Source of the DNA: Amycolatopsis sp. QT-25
GTDB taxonomy: Bacteria; Actinomycetota; Actinomycetes; Mycobacteriales; Pseudonocardiaceae
Length of the DNA stretch: 64,000 bases
Reading direction: 5' to 3'
Assembly (NCBI RefSeq): GCF_029369745.1
Contig: NZ_CP120210.1
Location: 2,046,001 to 2,110,000 of the forward strand
Positions 24,061-33,090 of this stretch are shown piece after piece. Position 1 is the stretch's first letter; every line of letters begins with the position of its first letter. Position numbers and translations under genes: made by a program. The notes under the pieces were generated by a model. That model was not told the DNA's origin, made no database searches, and saw only the letters and a program-made list of their open reading frames with translations.

Positions 24061-25500
24061 ATGGGCAACAAGTTCCTCCAGGGCAACTTCGCCCCGGTCA
24101 GCCGAGAGCACACGATCACCGAATTGAGCGTCACCGGGCACATCCCGGACCACCTGAACGGGCGCTACCTGCGGAACGGGCCGAACCCGCTGTCCGAAGT
24201 GGACCCGGCGACCTATCACTGGTTCATGGGCGACGGCATGGTGCACGGCGTCCGGCTGCGTGACGGCCGTGCCGAGTGGTACCGCAACCGCTGGGTGCGC
24301 AATCCCCGGCTGTCGCGGCAGCTCGGCGAGCGCTGGGAAGGCGGACCGGTCTCCGGTGTCGCCTCCCTGGGGGCCAACACGAACGTGATCGGCCACGCCG
24401 GCAAGACCCTCGCGTTGATCGAGGGCGGGGCCACCGGCTTCGAGCTGACCGACGAACTCGACACCGTCGGCGCCTGCGACTTCGACGGCACTCTTCCCGG
24501 CGGGTACACCGCCCATCCGAAGCGCGATCCGCAGACCGGAGAACTGCACGCCGTGTCGTACTTCTTCGGTCAGGGCAACAAAGTGCAGTATTCGGTGATC
24601 GACGTCCACGGCCGGGCGCGGCGCAAGGTGGACGTCGAGGTAACCGGTTCGCCGATGATGCACGACTTCTCCTTGACCGAGAAACACGTCGTCTTCTACG
24701 ACCTCCCGGTCACCTTCGACACCGGACAGGCCGTCGCCGCGTCCGTCCCGGCGTTCCTGCGCACCCCGGCCCGGCTGGTGCTTTCCGCGCTCGTGGGCAA
24801 GGTGAAGGTGCCGGATCCCCTCGGCGCGCGGCTGCGTCAGCGGATCTCGGGCAACGCCGGCCTGCCGTATCGCTGGAACCCGAAGTACCCGGCGCGGATC
24901 GGGGTCATGCCGCGCGAGGGCGGCAACGGCGACGTCCGCTGGTTCGAGATCGAGCCGTGCTACGTGTTCCACCCGATGAACGCCTACGACGACGGCGACG
25001 ACATCGTGCTGGACGTCGTCCGCCACCCGAAGATGTTCGACTCCGAACTCCGCGGGCCCGCCGAAGGGCCGCCGACCCTGGACCGCTGGACCATCGACCT
25101 GTCCGTCGGCAAGGTCGTCGAAGAACGCCTCGACGACCGGGGTCAGGAATTCCCGCGCGTCGACGAACGGCTGGTCGGGCGACCGCACCGCTTCGGCTAT
25201 TCGGTGTCCACGGAGGACGGGTCGGCGTCCTCGGGTGCCTTGCTGAAGCACGACCTGGGGAACCGGTCGGTCCGGAGCAGGCAATTCGGCGACGGCGCGC
25301 AGGTGGGGGAGTTCGTGTTCGTTCCGTCCTCAGTGGACGCGGGCGAGGACGAAGGCGTGCTGATGGGGTTCGTCTACGATCCCGCGACCCGGAAGAGCGA
25401 CCTCACCATCCTGGACGCGGAAACGCTGGAGACCGTCGGTGCGATCCACCTGCCGGACCGGGTGCCCAACGGTTTCCACGGCAACTGGGTCGGCGCCTGA
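24061..25500 (+). CDS. Carotenoid oxygenase (RPE65/CCD family, 479 aa)
   Basis: ATG at 24061 has AGGGGG before it. The family start FLQGNFAPVSREHTITELSVTGHIPDHLNGRYLRNGPNP is clear. Candidate Fe(II) ligands are the His residues in GGYTAHPKRD, MMHDFSLTEKH, YVFHPMNAYDD and the C-terminal NGFHGNW, with acidic second-shell residues. WFMGDGMVHGVRL is also conserved. These enzymes cleave a conjugated double bond of carotenoids or stilbenoid phenylpropanoids with O2. No carotenoid biosynthesis genes are near. The divergent TetR gene and tandem operators suggest substrate-induced expression. Confidence 0.95.
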   Translation: MGNKFLQGNFAPVSREHTITELSVTGHIPDHLNGRYLRNGPNPLSEVDPATYHWFMGDGMVHGVRLRDGRAEWYRNRWVRNPRLSRQLGERWEGGPVSGVASLGANTNVIGHAGKTLALIEGGATGFELTDELDTVGACDFDGTLPGGYTAHPKRDPQTGELHAVSYFFGQGNKVQYSVIDVHGRARRKVDVEVTGSPMMHDFSLTEKHVVFYDLPVTFDTGQAVAASVPAFLRTPARLVLSALVGKVKVPDPLGARLRQRISGNAGLPYRWNPKYPARIGVMPREGGNGDVRWFEIEPCYVFHPMNAYDDGDDIVLDVVRHPKMFDSELRGPAEGPPTLDRWTIDLSVGKVVEERLDDRGQEFPRVDERLVGRPHRFGYSVSTEDGSASSGALLKHDLGNRSVRSRQFGDGAQVGEFVFVPSSVDAGEDEGVLMGFVYDPATRKSDLTILDAETLETVGAIHLPDRVPNGFHGNWVGA

Positions 25501-25695
25501 GTGCGCTTCCCCGGTTATCGCGGGGTTTCCGGCCGGTATCGGCGGCGAACCGCCCTTGAGTGTCCACGAGGGACACCCGCTGGCGGCAGTATGCCCGATC
25601 GTGTGAGTGGTGAAGAGGAGCCGAGCCGCAATCCGGCAGGGACCCACACAGGCTTTGGCGGCCGGACACGCTGCCTTACCTCTCGATGACCGTCT

Positions 25696-26535
25696 TCACC
25701 GCTCACGACCGAGCCCGAGCACCCGCTGCTCGCCGGTGTAGAGGTTCATGCTGTCGCCGCGCAGGAAACCGATGAGGGTCATGCCGTTCTCGTCGGCCAG
25801 TTCCGCGGCCAGCGACGACGGCGCGGAAACGGCCGCCAGCAGGCCGATCCCGGCCATGGCGGCCTTCTGCACCAGTTCGAACGAGGCACGCCCGGACACC
25901 AGCAGGCCGGTGTCCGCCGCGGGGATCCGGCCTTCCCGCAATGCCCAGCCGAGGACCTTGTCGACGGCGTTGTGCCTGCCGACGTCCTCGCGGACGACGG
26001 CGAGGTTCCCCTCGCCGTCGAACAAGGCGGCCGCGTGCAGGCCACCGGTGCTGGAGAAGACCTTCTGGTGCGCGCGGAGCGTGTCCGGGAGCTTCGCCAG
26101 CACGTCCTTGCTCACCGTGAATCCGGACTTCTCCGGCGAAAACCGGCTCTTGAGCTTCACCGCGTCGAGGGCGGCCTTGCCGCAGACGCCGCACGAGGAC
26201 GTGGTGTAGAAGTTCCGCTCGACGCCGGTCCCCGGGGGCGCGACCCCTTCGGCCAGCGCGATGTCCAGGACGTTGTAGGTGTTGCGCCCCTGGTCGTCGA
26301 CGCCGTCGCAATACCGGGCGACCGCGACGTCCTCGCGGGCGGCGAGCACCCCCTCGGACAGCAGGAACCCGTGCGCCAGTTCGACGTCGTTACCGGGTGT
26401 CCGCATGGTGACCGCGAGTGCCTTGCCGCCGACGCGGATCTCCAGCGGTTCCTCGGCCGCGAGCGAGTCGGGCCGTCGGACGTCCTTGGTCGCGGAAATC
26501 ATCCGCACCGGACGCCGCACCGTCACCCTGCCCAC
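25696..26535 (-). CDS. fdhD: Formate dehydrogenase accessory sulfurtransferase FdhD (279 aa)
   Basis: GTG at 26535 follows [28 protein letters not shown] and the [14 protein letters not shown] loop (the CxxC whose cysteines carry the persulfide) are diagnostic. [52 protein letters not shown] and [10 protein letters not shown] follow in family order. FdhD transfers sulfur from IscS to the molybdenum cofactor of formate dehydrogenases. Its client is probably the FdhF-like enzyme encoded at 30379-32691. The gene diverges from the OFA-type transporter. Confidence 0.97.
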   Translation of the reverse strand: MGRVTVRRPVRMISATKDVRRPDSLAAEEPLEIRVGGKALAVTMRTPGNDVELAHGFLLSEGVLAAREDVAVARYCDGVDDQGRNTYNVLDIALAEGVAPPGTGVERNFYTTSSCGVCGKAALDAVKLKSRFSPEKSGFTVSKDVLAKLPDTLRAHQKVFSSTGGLHAAALFDGEGNLAVVREDVGRHNAVDKVLGWALREGRIPAADTGLLVSGRASFELVQKAAMAGIGLLAAVSAPSSLAAELADENGMTLIGFLRGDSMNLYTGEQRVLGLGRER

Positions 26536-26583
26536 TTGTCCACCTTTCCGACCGCTTGTTCGACACCCGAGTACTGCAACGTC

Positions 26584-26605
26584 GGGAATCAAGTAATACA
26601 TTCCC
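26584..26605. promoter_or_regulatory. Inverted repeat between fdhD and the OFA transporter
   Basis: GGGAAT-N10-ATTCCC (26584-26605) lies centrally in the 101-bp divergent promoter region, around an AT-rich core (CAAGTAATAC). It could be an operator for both genes. The binding protein is unknown. Confidence 0.4.
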
Positions 26606-26636
26606 AGTGCACACCCTCAGAGTACGGAGGCGCCGG

Positions 26637-27998
26637 ATGGCTGTCGGCTTCCTGGACCGTTCCCGCATCGTCGCAGCACCGGGGTGGAGCCGCTGGCTGA
26701 TCCCTCCCGCCGCGCTGGCCGTCCACTTGTCGATCGGGCAGGCGTACGCGTGGAGTGTCTTCAAAGCGCCGCTGGAGAAGACCCTCGGTCTCACCGGTAC
26801 GCAGAGCGCGCTCCCGTTCCAGCTCGGGATCGTGATGCTCGGGCTCTCGGCGGCCTTCGGCGGGACGCTGGTCGAGCGCAACGGGCCGCGCTGGGCGATG
26901 TTCGTTTCGATGGTCTGTTTCAGCTCGGGCTTCTTGATCTCGGCGCTGGGAGTCGCGACCTCGCAGTACTGGCTCGTCGTCCTCGGCTGGGGTGGGATCG
27001 GCGGCATCGGGCTCGGGATCGGCTACATCTCGCCGGTGTCCACGCTGATCAAATGGTTTCCCGACCGGCCGGGGATGGCCACCGGGATCGCGATCATGGG
27101 CTTCGGCGGCGGCGCGCTGATCGCCTCCCCCTGGTCGACGCAGATGCTGGGCGGGTCACCGTGGTCGACCGGGACGGTCGCGACGGCCTTCCTCGTGCAC
27201 GGCCTGGTCTACGCGGTCTTCATGAGCCTGGGCATCCTGCTGGTGCGAGTCCCCGCCGACGACTGGAAGCCGAAGGGCTGGACGCCGAAGACCGACCACG
27301 GCAACGCGATGATCACCACCGCGAACGTGTCGGCGCGCAACGCCATCAAGACACCGCAGTTCTGGCTGCTCTGGGTGGTCTTGTGCTTCAACGTGACCGC
27401 GGGGATCGGCATCCTGGAAAAGGCGGCGCCGATGATCGCGGACTTCTTCCGCGAGACCTCGACACCGGTCGGCACCGCCGCCGCGGCCGGGTTCGTCGCG
27501 CTGCTCTCGCTGACCAACATGCTCGGCCGGTTCGTCTGGTCGTCCACTTCGGACCTGGTGGGGCGCAAGAACATCTACCGCCTCTACCTCGGTGCCGGCG
27601 CGCTGCTGTACCTGGTGATCGCGCTGACCACCAACGCTTCGAAGCTCGTGTTCGTCCTGTGCGCCATGCTGATCCTGTCGTTCTACGGCGGCGGCTTCGC
27701 GACCGTGCCGGCGTATCTGAAGGACCTCTTCGGCACCTATCAAGTGGGCGCCATCCACGGCAGGCTGCTGACCGCGTGGTCGATGGCGGGCGTACTCGGG
27801 CCGCTCATCGTCAACGCGATCGCCGACAGCCGGAAGGTGGCGGGCAAGGTCGGCCCCGACCTCTACACGACGTCGCTGTTCATCATGATCGGCCTGCTGG
27901 TGGCCGGGTTCGTCGCCAACGAACTGGTGCGCCCGGTCAACCCGAAGTTCCACGAGCCGGCCTCGTCCGGTGAGCCCGCGAGGAGTGCGGCCCGATGA
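26637..27998 (+). CDS. OFA-family MFS transporter (oxalate/formate antiporter-like, 453 aa)
   Basis: ATG at 26637 has ACGGAGG before it. There are twelve membrane helices. IGQAYAWSVFKAPLEKTLGL in helix 1, GGIGLGIGYISPVSTLIKWFPDRPGMATGIAIMGFGGGALI in helices 4-5, and NMLGRFVWSSTSDLVGRKNIYRLYLGAG in the middle loop are signature parts of the OFA group (YhjX/OxlT-like). The substrate is likely to be a carboxylate such as formate, fitting its position beside fdhD. The stop overlaps the start of a 42-residue membrane protein, typical of this actinobacterial transporter type. Confidence 0.93.
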   Translation: MAVGFLDRSRIVAAPGWSRWLIPPAALAVHLSIGQAYAWSVFKAPLEKTLGLTGTQSALPFQLGIVMLGLSAAFGGTLVERNGPRWAMFVSMVCFSSGFLISALGVATSQYWLVVLGWGGIGGIGLGIGYISPVSTLIKWFPDRPGMATGIAIMGFGGGALIASPWSTQMLGGSPWSTGTVATAFLVHGLVYAVFMSLGILLVRVPADDWKPKGWTPKTDHGNAMITTANVSARNAIKTPQFWLLWVVLCFNVTAGIGILEKAAPMIADFFRETSTPVGTAAAAGFVALLSLTNMLGRFVWSSTSDLVGRKNIYRLYLGAGALLYLVIALTTNASKLVFVLCAMLILSFYGGGFATVPAYLKDLFGTYQVGAIHGRLLTAWSMAGVLGPLIVNAIADSRKVAGKVGPDLYTTSLFIMIGLLVAGFVANELVRPVNPKFHEPASSGEPARSAAR

Positions 27999-28123
27999 CC
28001 GAACAGGTTCCCGAACGCCGCCGCACCGGGCTGATGGTCTTCGCCTGGCTGTGGGTCGCGCTCCCGTTCGCCTACGGCGTCTACGAACTGTTCCGCAAGC
28101 TGGTCCAGCTCTTCGGCGGCTGA
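27995..28123 (+). CDS. MFS transporter small subunit (42 aa)
   Basis: ATG at 27995 overlaps the transporter stop as ATGA and has GAGGAG 9 bases before it, so translation should be coupled. The product has a charged N-terminus (MTEQVPERRRTG), then one membrane helix LMVFAWLWVALPFAYGVYEL and a short tail (FRKLVQLFGG). It matches the small single-helix proteins annotated next to OFA-type MFS transporters in actinobacteria. It probably stabilises or modulates the transporter; that role is inferred from context. Confidence 0.8.
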   Translation: MTEQVPERRRTGLMVFAWLWVALPFAYGVYELFRKLVQLFGG

Positions 28124-28124
28124 G

Positions 28125-28130
28125 TAGGGT
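28125..28130 (+). promoter_or_regulatory. -10-like element for a leaderless SDR mRNA
   Basis: TAGGGT lies exactly 6 nt before the GTG at 28137, directly after the stop of the small membrane protein. Transcription would begin at or next to the start codon. Confidence 0.45.
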
Positions 28131-28136
28131 CGGCCC

Positions 28137-28880
28137 GTGGGAATTCTGGTCACCGGGGCCTCGCGCGGCATCGGCCGGGCGATCGCGCGGGCGTTCGCGG
28201 AAAAGGGCGACCGGGTCGCCGTCCATTACGCCACGAACCGGGAGGACGCCGAGCAGACGCTCGACGGCCTGCCGGGTTCCGGCCACGGGCTGGTCCAAGG
28301 CGACCTCTCGGCGCCCGAAGTGGCCCAACGGGTCGCCGACGAAGCCGAGGCACTGGTCGGCGGTGTCGACGTCCTGGTGAACAACGCCGCCTACGCGCCG
28401 TCCGCCGCGGCGGCCCATCCCGTCGCCGAAGTGTCCTACGCGGACTGGCAGCGGATCTGGCGGCGGATGGTCGAGGTCAACGTGCTCGGCACCGCGAACG
28501 TGACCTTTTGCGTGACCCGGCACATGATCGGACGCGATGCGGTGGGCCGGGTGGTCAACATCGGTTCGCGGGGAGCCTTCAAGGGCGAGCCCGACTTCCC
28601 GGCCTATGGCGCGAGCAAGGCCGCGCTGCACTCGCTCGGGCAGTCGCTGGCCGTCGCCCTCGCCCCGCACGGGATCGCGGTGACCTCGGTCGCACCCGGC
28701 TTCACCGCCACCGACCGGGTCGCGGCGAAGATCGACGGGGCGAGTGGCGAGAGCCCGTTCGGCCGGGTCGGCACGCCGGAGGAGGTCGCGGCGGCAGTGC
28801 TCTACCTCGCCTCTGCCGACGCCACCTGGGCGTCCGGCGCGATCCTCGATCTGAACGGCGCGTCGCATCTTCGGCTGTGA
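28137..28880 (+). CDS. Short-chain dehydrogenase/reductase (247 aa)
   Basis: GTG at 28137 gives MGILVTGASRGIGRAIARAF, the TGxxxGxG nucleotide site. GVDVLVNNAAYAP (NNA) and the catalytic set (N in VEVNVLGT, S in NIGSRG, Y-x3-K in PAYGASKAA) are all present. APGFTATD and a C-terminal GAILDLNGASHL end the fold. It is a classical SDR with length near 250. The acidic or basic character after strand 2 (HYATNREDAE) suggests NADP preference. The substrate is unknown. It lies between formate-related genes but nothing ties it to them. Confidence 0.93.
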   Translation: MGILVTGASRGIGRAIARAFAEKGDRVAVHYATNREDAEQTLDGLPGSGHGLVQGDLSAPEVAQRVADEAEALVGGVDVLVNNAAYAPSAAAAHPVAEVSYADWQRIWRRMVEVNVLGTANVTFCVTRHMIGRDAVGRVVNIGSRGAFKGEPDFPAYGASKAALHSLGQSLAVALAPHGIAVTSVAPGFTATDRVAAKIDGASGESPFGRVGTPEEVAAAVLYLASADATWASGAILDLNGASHLRL

Positions 28881-28892
28881 AGTGGATCACCC

Positions 28893-30332
28893 ATGCAGCA
28901 CCGGGCGGCTCCCGCGCGTCCAACGAGCGTGCACAAGCTGGGGAAGGTCCTGGTCGCCGCGCTCGCGGTGACGGTGTTCGGCGGGACCGCGTACGGATAC
29001 TCGACCATGCAGTCGCTGGACGGCGTGACCCGCGAAGACGTGATCGAGGCGCCGGATCCGGGGGAGCAGCCCGCTGACGGGTCGCTGGACATCCTGCTGG
29101 TCGGGCGCGATTCGCGGACCGACGAGCACGGGAACCCGCTGTCCCCGGAGATGCTGCGCGAGCTGCGGGTGGGCGCGAACGGCGACGACCTGACCGACAC
29201 CCTCATCGTGCTCCGCATCCCCAACGGACAGCAGGCCGTGAAGGCCTTCTCCATCCCGCGCGACTCCTGGGTCTCGGAGCCGGGGACGAAGGACAAGACC
29301 AAGATCAACGGGATCTTCGGGCACGCCAAGTTCGCTTCGGCGAGCGAGCAGCGTGCGGCGGGCAAGACCGACAAGGCGGAGATCGAGAAGGTGGCGATCA
29401 CGGCCGCGCGGAAGGCGACCTTGAAAGCGGTCGAAGACCTCACCGGCGTCAAGATCGATCACTTCGCCGAGGTCAACCTGCAGAGTTTCTACGACATCAG
29501 CAAGGCCGTCGGCGGGGTCGAAGTGTGCTTGAAGCGGGACACCAAGGACGTCAAGTCCGGTGCGAACTTCAAGGCGGGCAAGCAGACGATCCAGGGCGCC
29601 GACGCGCTCGCCTTCGTCCGCCAGCGTGAGGATCTGCCCCGCAGCGACCTCGATCGCGTCCGCCGTCAGCAGGTCTTCCTCGCCGGGCTGGCGAAGCAGG
29701 TGCTCTCCGCCGGGACGCTCGCCAACCCGGGCCGCCTCTCCGAACTGATCGAAGCGGTGAAACGTTCGGTCGTGCTCGACGGCTCGTGGGATCTGCTCGA
29801 CTTCGTCCGGCAGATGCGGGGCGTCACCGGCGGCGGCATCGCCTTCGACACGATCCCGGTGGTCGATCCCGACTACCGCTACAACCCCAGGCAGCCGGCC
29901 GCGACCGCGGTGCGGGTCGATCCCGCGCAGGTCCGCGCCTTCGCCGCCTCGCTGATCGGCGCCCAGCCCGCGACACCGCAGGCACCCGCCGGCCCCGAGG
30001 TCGACGTCGTCAACGCGAGCGGCAAGGACGGTCTCGCCGCTCGCGTATCCGATCTCCTGGCGGGAAAGGGATTCGGCAAGGGCGAGACGACGGCCGAGGC
30101 CGGACGGCGGACCTCCGTCGTCCGGTACAGCGACGCGTCCGGGCCCGCCACGGAGATCGCGAAGCTGCTCGGCGGCCTGGAAATCGAGAAGTCCGCTTCC
30201 GTCGCGGCGGGCCAGGTGCAGGTCGTCCTCGGACAGGTCTACAAAGGACCGGGCGTGTCCTCGGGTGGCGGGGCGGCCGGGGTGCGGACCGACCAGCCCA
30301 TCACCTCCGACGACACCGGGTGCATCAACTGA
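28893..30332 (+). CDS. LytR-CpsA-Psr (LCP) family cell-wall ligase with LytR_C domain (479 aa)
   Basis: ATG at 28893, 12 bp after the SDR stop. A short cytoplasmic N-terminus and one membrane helix (LGKVLVAALAVTVFGGTAYGY) anchor the protein. The LCP domain shows DILLVGRDSR, DDLTDTLIVLRIP, FSIPRDSWV, KINGIFGHA, KIDHFAEVNLQSFYDISKAVGGVEVCL, and QTIQGADALAFVRQRE..RSDLDRVRRQQVFL, including the conserved Asp/Arg residues that bind the polyprenyl pyrophosphate. A LytR_C domain follows (PEVDVVNASGKDGLAARVSDLLAGKGF). LCP enzymes attach arabinogalactan or other glycopolymers to peptidoglycan outside the membrane. Confidence 0.95.
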   Translation: MQHRAAPARPTSVHKLGKVLVAALAVTVFGGTAYGYSTMQSLDGVTREDVIEAPDPGEQPADGSLDILLVGRDSRTDEHGNPLSPEMLRELRVGANGDDLTDTLIVLRIPNGQQAVKAFSIPRDSWVSEPGTKDKTKINGIFGHAKFASASEQRAAGKTDKAEIEKVAITAARKATLKAVEDLTGVKIDHFAEVNLQSFYDISKAVGGVEVCLKRDTKDVKSGANFKAGKQTIQGADALAFVRQREDLPRSDLDRVRRQQVFLAGLAKQVLSAGTLANPGRLSELIEAVKRSVVLDGSWDLLDFVRQMRGVTGGGIAFDTIPVVDPDYRYNPRQPAATAVRVDPAQVRAFAASLIGAQPATPQAPAGPEVDVVNASGKDGLAARVSDLLAGKGFGKGETTAEAGRRTSVVRYSDASGPATEIAKLLGGLEIEKSASVAAGQVQVVLGQVYKGPGVSSGGGAAGVRTDQPITSDDTGCIN

Positions 30333-30378
30333 GCCTGGTCGTCCCTCGGGTGGGACCTCGCCGTTCTCGGCGGCCGGC

Positions 30379-32691
30379 CTAAGGGGCGGGCACCGGCTCC
30401 AGCCGTACCACGATCGCCTTCGACACCGGGGTGTTCGACTTGTCCGCCACCGAATCCAGTGGCACCAAGGCGTTCGCCTCGGGGAAGTACGCCGCCGCGC
30501 AACCCTTCGCCGTCGGATAGGAGACCACCCGGAACCCCGGGGCCCGGCGGTCGCCGTCCCGCCATTCCGAGACGAGGTCGACCATCGCGCCGTCGGTCAG
30601 CCCGAGCGAGACCAGGTCTTCGGGGTTGACCAGCACCACGCGCCGGGCGTCCTCGATCCCGCGGTAGCGGTCGGAAAGGCCGTAGATCGTGGTGTTGTAC
30701 TGGTCGTGGCTGCGCATCGTCTGCAGCAGCAGCCTGCCTTCGGGAACCTGCGGATACTCGAGTCCGGAGACGGTGAAGTTCGCCTTGCCGTTGGCGGTTC
30801 CGTTGAACTGCCGGGAATCGCGAGGCGCGTGCGGCAGGACGAAGCCGTCGGGCTCGCGCACCCGGGCGTTGTAGTCGTGGCAGCCGGGGACGACGCGGGC
30901 GATCCGGTCGCGGATGAGGTCGTAGTCGGCGTGGAAGTCCCGCCACGGCACGGCGTGCTCGGGGCCGAGCAGCGCTTCCGCGAGATGGCAGATGATCGCG
31001 ACCTCGGAGAGCAGCCGCTCACTGGCCGGGGTCAGCCTGCCGCGTGAGGTGTGCACCTGCGACATCGAGTCCTCGACGGTGACGAACTGTTCGCCGCCGG
31101 CCTGGACGTCGCGTTCGGTGCGGCCGAGGGTGGGCAGGATCAGCGCGGTCCTGCCGGGGACGACGTGCGAGCGGTTGAGCTTGGTCGACACGTGCGCGGT
31201 CAGCGAGCACGACTTGAGCGCCTTCTCGGTCAGCTCCGTGTCCGGGGTGGCGGCGGCGAAGTTGCCGCCGACGGCGAAGAAGACCTTGCCCTTGCCGTCC
31301 CGCATCGCGCGGATCGCGGCGACCGTGTCATAGCCGTGCTCACGGGGGACCTTGATGCCGAACTCGGCGTCGAGACCGTCCATGAAGGACTCCGGCATCT
31401 GCTCCCAGATGCCCATCGTCCGGTCGCCCTGGACGTTGGAGTGCCCGCGCACCGGGCACAGGCCCGCGCCCGGTTCGCCGATCATGCCGCGCACCAGCGC
31501 GAGGTTCGCGATCTCGGAGATCGTCTGCACCGCGTGCTTGTGCTGGGTCAGGCCCATCGCCCAGCAGTAGATGGTCCGCTGCGACGTCGCGATCATCCGC
31601 GCCAGCCGCTCGATCTGCGCACGCGGCAACCCGGTCGCGGCACCGACCTCGGTCCAGTCGATCTCCCGCAGATGCTTCGCGTAGTCCTCGAACCCCTCGG
31701 TGGACGACTCGACGAAAGCGCGATCGACGATCGTGCCGGGGGTCTCCCGCTCCCACTTCAGCAGCAGATGACCGATCGCCTGGAACAGCGCGAGGTCGCC
31801 GCCGAGCCGGATCTGCGCGAACTCGTCGGCCAGCGGGGTCCCCTTGCCGAGCACGCCGCGGACGTTCTGCGGGTTCTTGAACCGCATCAGACCGGCTTCG
31901 GGCAGCGGGTTGACCGCCATGATCTTCGCGCCGTTGCCCTTGGCCTCTTCCAGCGCGGAAAGCATGCGCGGATGGTTGGTGCCGGGGTTCTGGCCGACGA
32001 CCACGATCAGGTCCGCCTTGTGGATGTCGGCCAGCGACACCGAGCCCTTGCCGATCCCGGTCGTGGCCGCGAGGGCGGCGCCGGAGGACTCGTGGCACAT
32101 GTTGGAGCAGTCCGGAAGGTTGTTGGTGCCGTAGGAACGCACGAGGAGCTGGTAGAGGAACGCGGCCTCGTTGCTGGTGCGGCCGGAGGTGTAGAAGATC
32201 GCCTCGTCCGGGTTCCGCAGCGCGCGAAGCTCGTCCGCGACCAGGGTGAAGGCGTCGTCCCAGGAGATCGGCTCGTAGTGCGAGGCCCCTTCGCGCAGGA
32301 CGAACGGCTCGGTGATGCGACCCTGCTGGCCGAGCCAGAAATCGGTCTTGTCCGCGAGATCCCGGATGGAGTGCTCGGCGAAGAACTCACGGCCGACCCG
32401 GCGCTTCGTCGCCTCCTCGGCGACGGCCTTCGCGCCGTTCTCGCAGAATTCCGCGAGCTTGCGATGCTCACCGTCGACCTCGCGCGGCTCCGGCCAGGCG
32501 CAACCGGGGCAGTCGAAACCGTCGCGCTGGTTCAGCAGGCGCAGTGTCTTCACCGTGCGCGCGGCGCCCATCTGCTCCATGCCGCGCTTCAGGGAGACGG
32601 CGACCCCGGGGATCCCGGCCGCCCAGCTCTTCGGTTTCCCGACTTCGAGCTCGGTCTCGTCAACGTCGTTCGCGGGTGCTTCGCGGGTCAT
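30379..32691 (-). CDS. FdhF/YdeP-family molybdopterin oxidoreductase (770 aa)
   Basis: ATG at 32691. FDCPGCAWPEP near residue 60, EFCENGAKAVAEE, and NLPDCSNMCHESSGAALAATTGIGKGSVSL, with the Cys that would ligate Mo in place of selenocysteine, identify the YdeP/FdhF-like branch of the DMSO-reductase superfamily. VVGQNPGTNHPRML, LVRGMIGEPGAGLCPVRGHSNVQGDRTMG and the C-terminal MopB_CT region (SHDQYNTTIYG..DRYRGI) follow. Length is typical. The presence of fdhD and an OFA-type transporter nearby supports use of formate or a related carboxylate. The enzyme could be NAD-independent, and its electron acceptor is unknown. Confidence 0.93.
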   Translation of the reverse strand: MTREAPANDVDETELEVGKPKSWAAGIPGVAVSLKRGMEQMGAARTVKTLRLLNQRDGFDCPGCAWPEPREVDGEHRKLAEFCENGAKAVAEEATKRRVGREFFAEHSIRDLADKTDFWLGQQGRITEPFVLREGASHYEPISWDDAFTLVADELRALRNPDEAIFYTSGRTSNEAAFLYQLLVRSYGTNNLPDCSNMCHESSGAALAATTGIGKGSVSLADIHKADLIVVVGQNPGTNHPRMLSALEEAKGNGAKIMAVNPLPEAGLMRFKNPQNVRGVLGKGTPLADEFAQIRLGGDLALFQAIGHLLLKWERETPGTIVDRAFVESSTEGFEDYAKHLREIDWTEVGAATGLPRAQIERLARMIATSQRTIYCWAMGLTQHKHAVQTISEIANLALVRGMIGEPGAGLCPVRGHSNVQGDRTMGIWEQMPESFMDGLDAEFGIKVPREHGYDTVAAIRAMRDGKGKVFFAVGGNFAAATPDTELTEKALKSCSLTAHVSTKLNRSHVVPGRTALILPTLGRTERDVQAGGEQFVTVEDSMSQVHTSRGRLTPASERLLSEVAIICHLAEALLGPEHAVPWRDFHADYDLIRDRIARVVPGCHDYNARVREPDGFVLPHAPRDSRQFNGTANGKANFTVSGLEYPQVPEGRLLLQTMRSHDQYNTTIYGLSDRYRGIEDARRVVLVNPEDLVSLGLTDGAMVDLVSEWRDGDRRAPGFRVVSYPTAKGCAAAYFPEANALVPLDSVADKSNTPVSKAIVVRLEPVPAP

Positions 32692-32736
32692 GGCTCCATC
32701 GTGCGCCTTACCGCTCGTGTACGCGACCGAGAGGGT

Positions 32737-33060
32737 TCAGGCGTCGGTGACGAGCCGGGTGATCTGCGATTCGTCCAGCGGGAACCAGGGCGTCTCGTTG
32801 ACGCCGCGCTCCTGCACCGCGTTCACCGTCACCGCGGCCACGACCAGCACGATTAGGCCGGCGATCGCGGCGATGCCCGGCCACCGGCTCGACCCCGGCT
32901 CACGGTAGCCGCCACCGGAGGCCGCTGCCTTGCGCTGCCTGCGGCGCTTCTTCTTGAGCTCCTTCTTCGCACCCAGCCAGGCGTCCAGTTCGGCGTGTTT
33001 CTGCCAGTTCGGGTCGACCAGGTCCGGGTGGGTCTCGATCCGCCGGTCCTCTTCGTCCAT
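32737..33060 (-). CDS. Single-pass membrane protein with a shared N-terminal module (107 aa)
   Basis: The product starts MDEEDRRIETHPDLVDPNWQKHAELDAWL, followed by a very basic stretch (KKELKKKRRRQRK), a linker, one membrane helix (WPGIAAIAGLIVLVVAAVTVNAV) and a short tail outside. The ETHPDLxDPxWxKxAE module recurs in the next gene. Function is not recognised. The stop is 45 bp before the FdhF start on the same strand. Confidence 0.7.
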   Translation of the reverse strand: MDEEDRRIETHPDLVDPNWQKHAELDAWLGAKKELKKKRRRQRKAAASGGGYREPGSSRWPGIAAIAGLIVLVVAAVTVNAVQERGVNETPWFPLDESQITRLVTDA

Positions 33061-33090
33061 CTCGGTCCTCTTCCCCAGGGTTTCGGCCCG

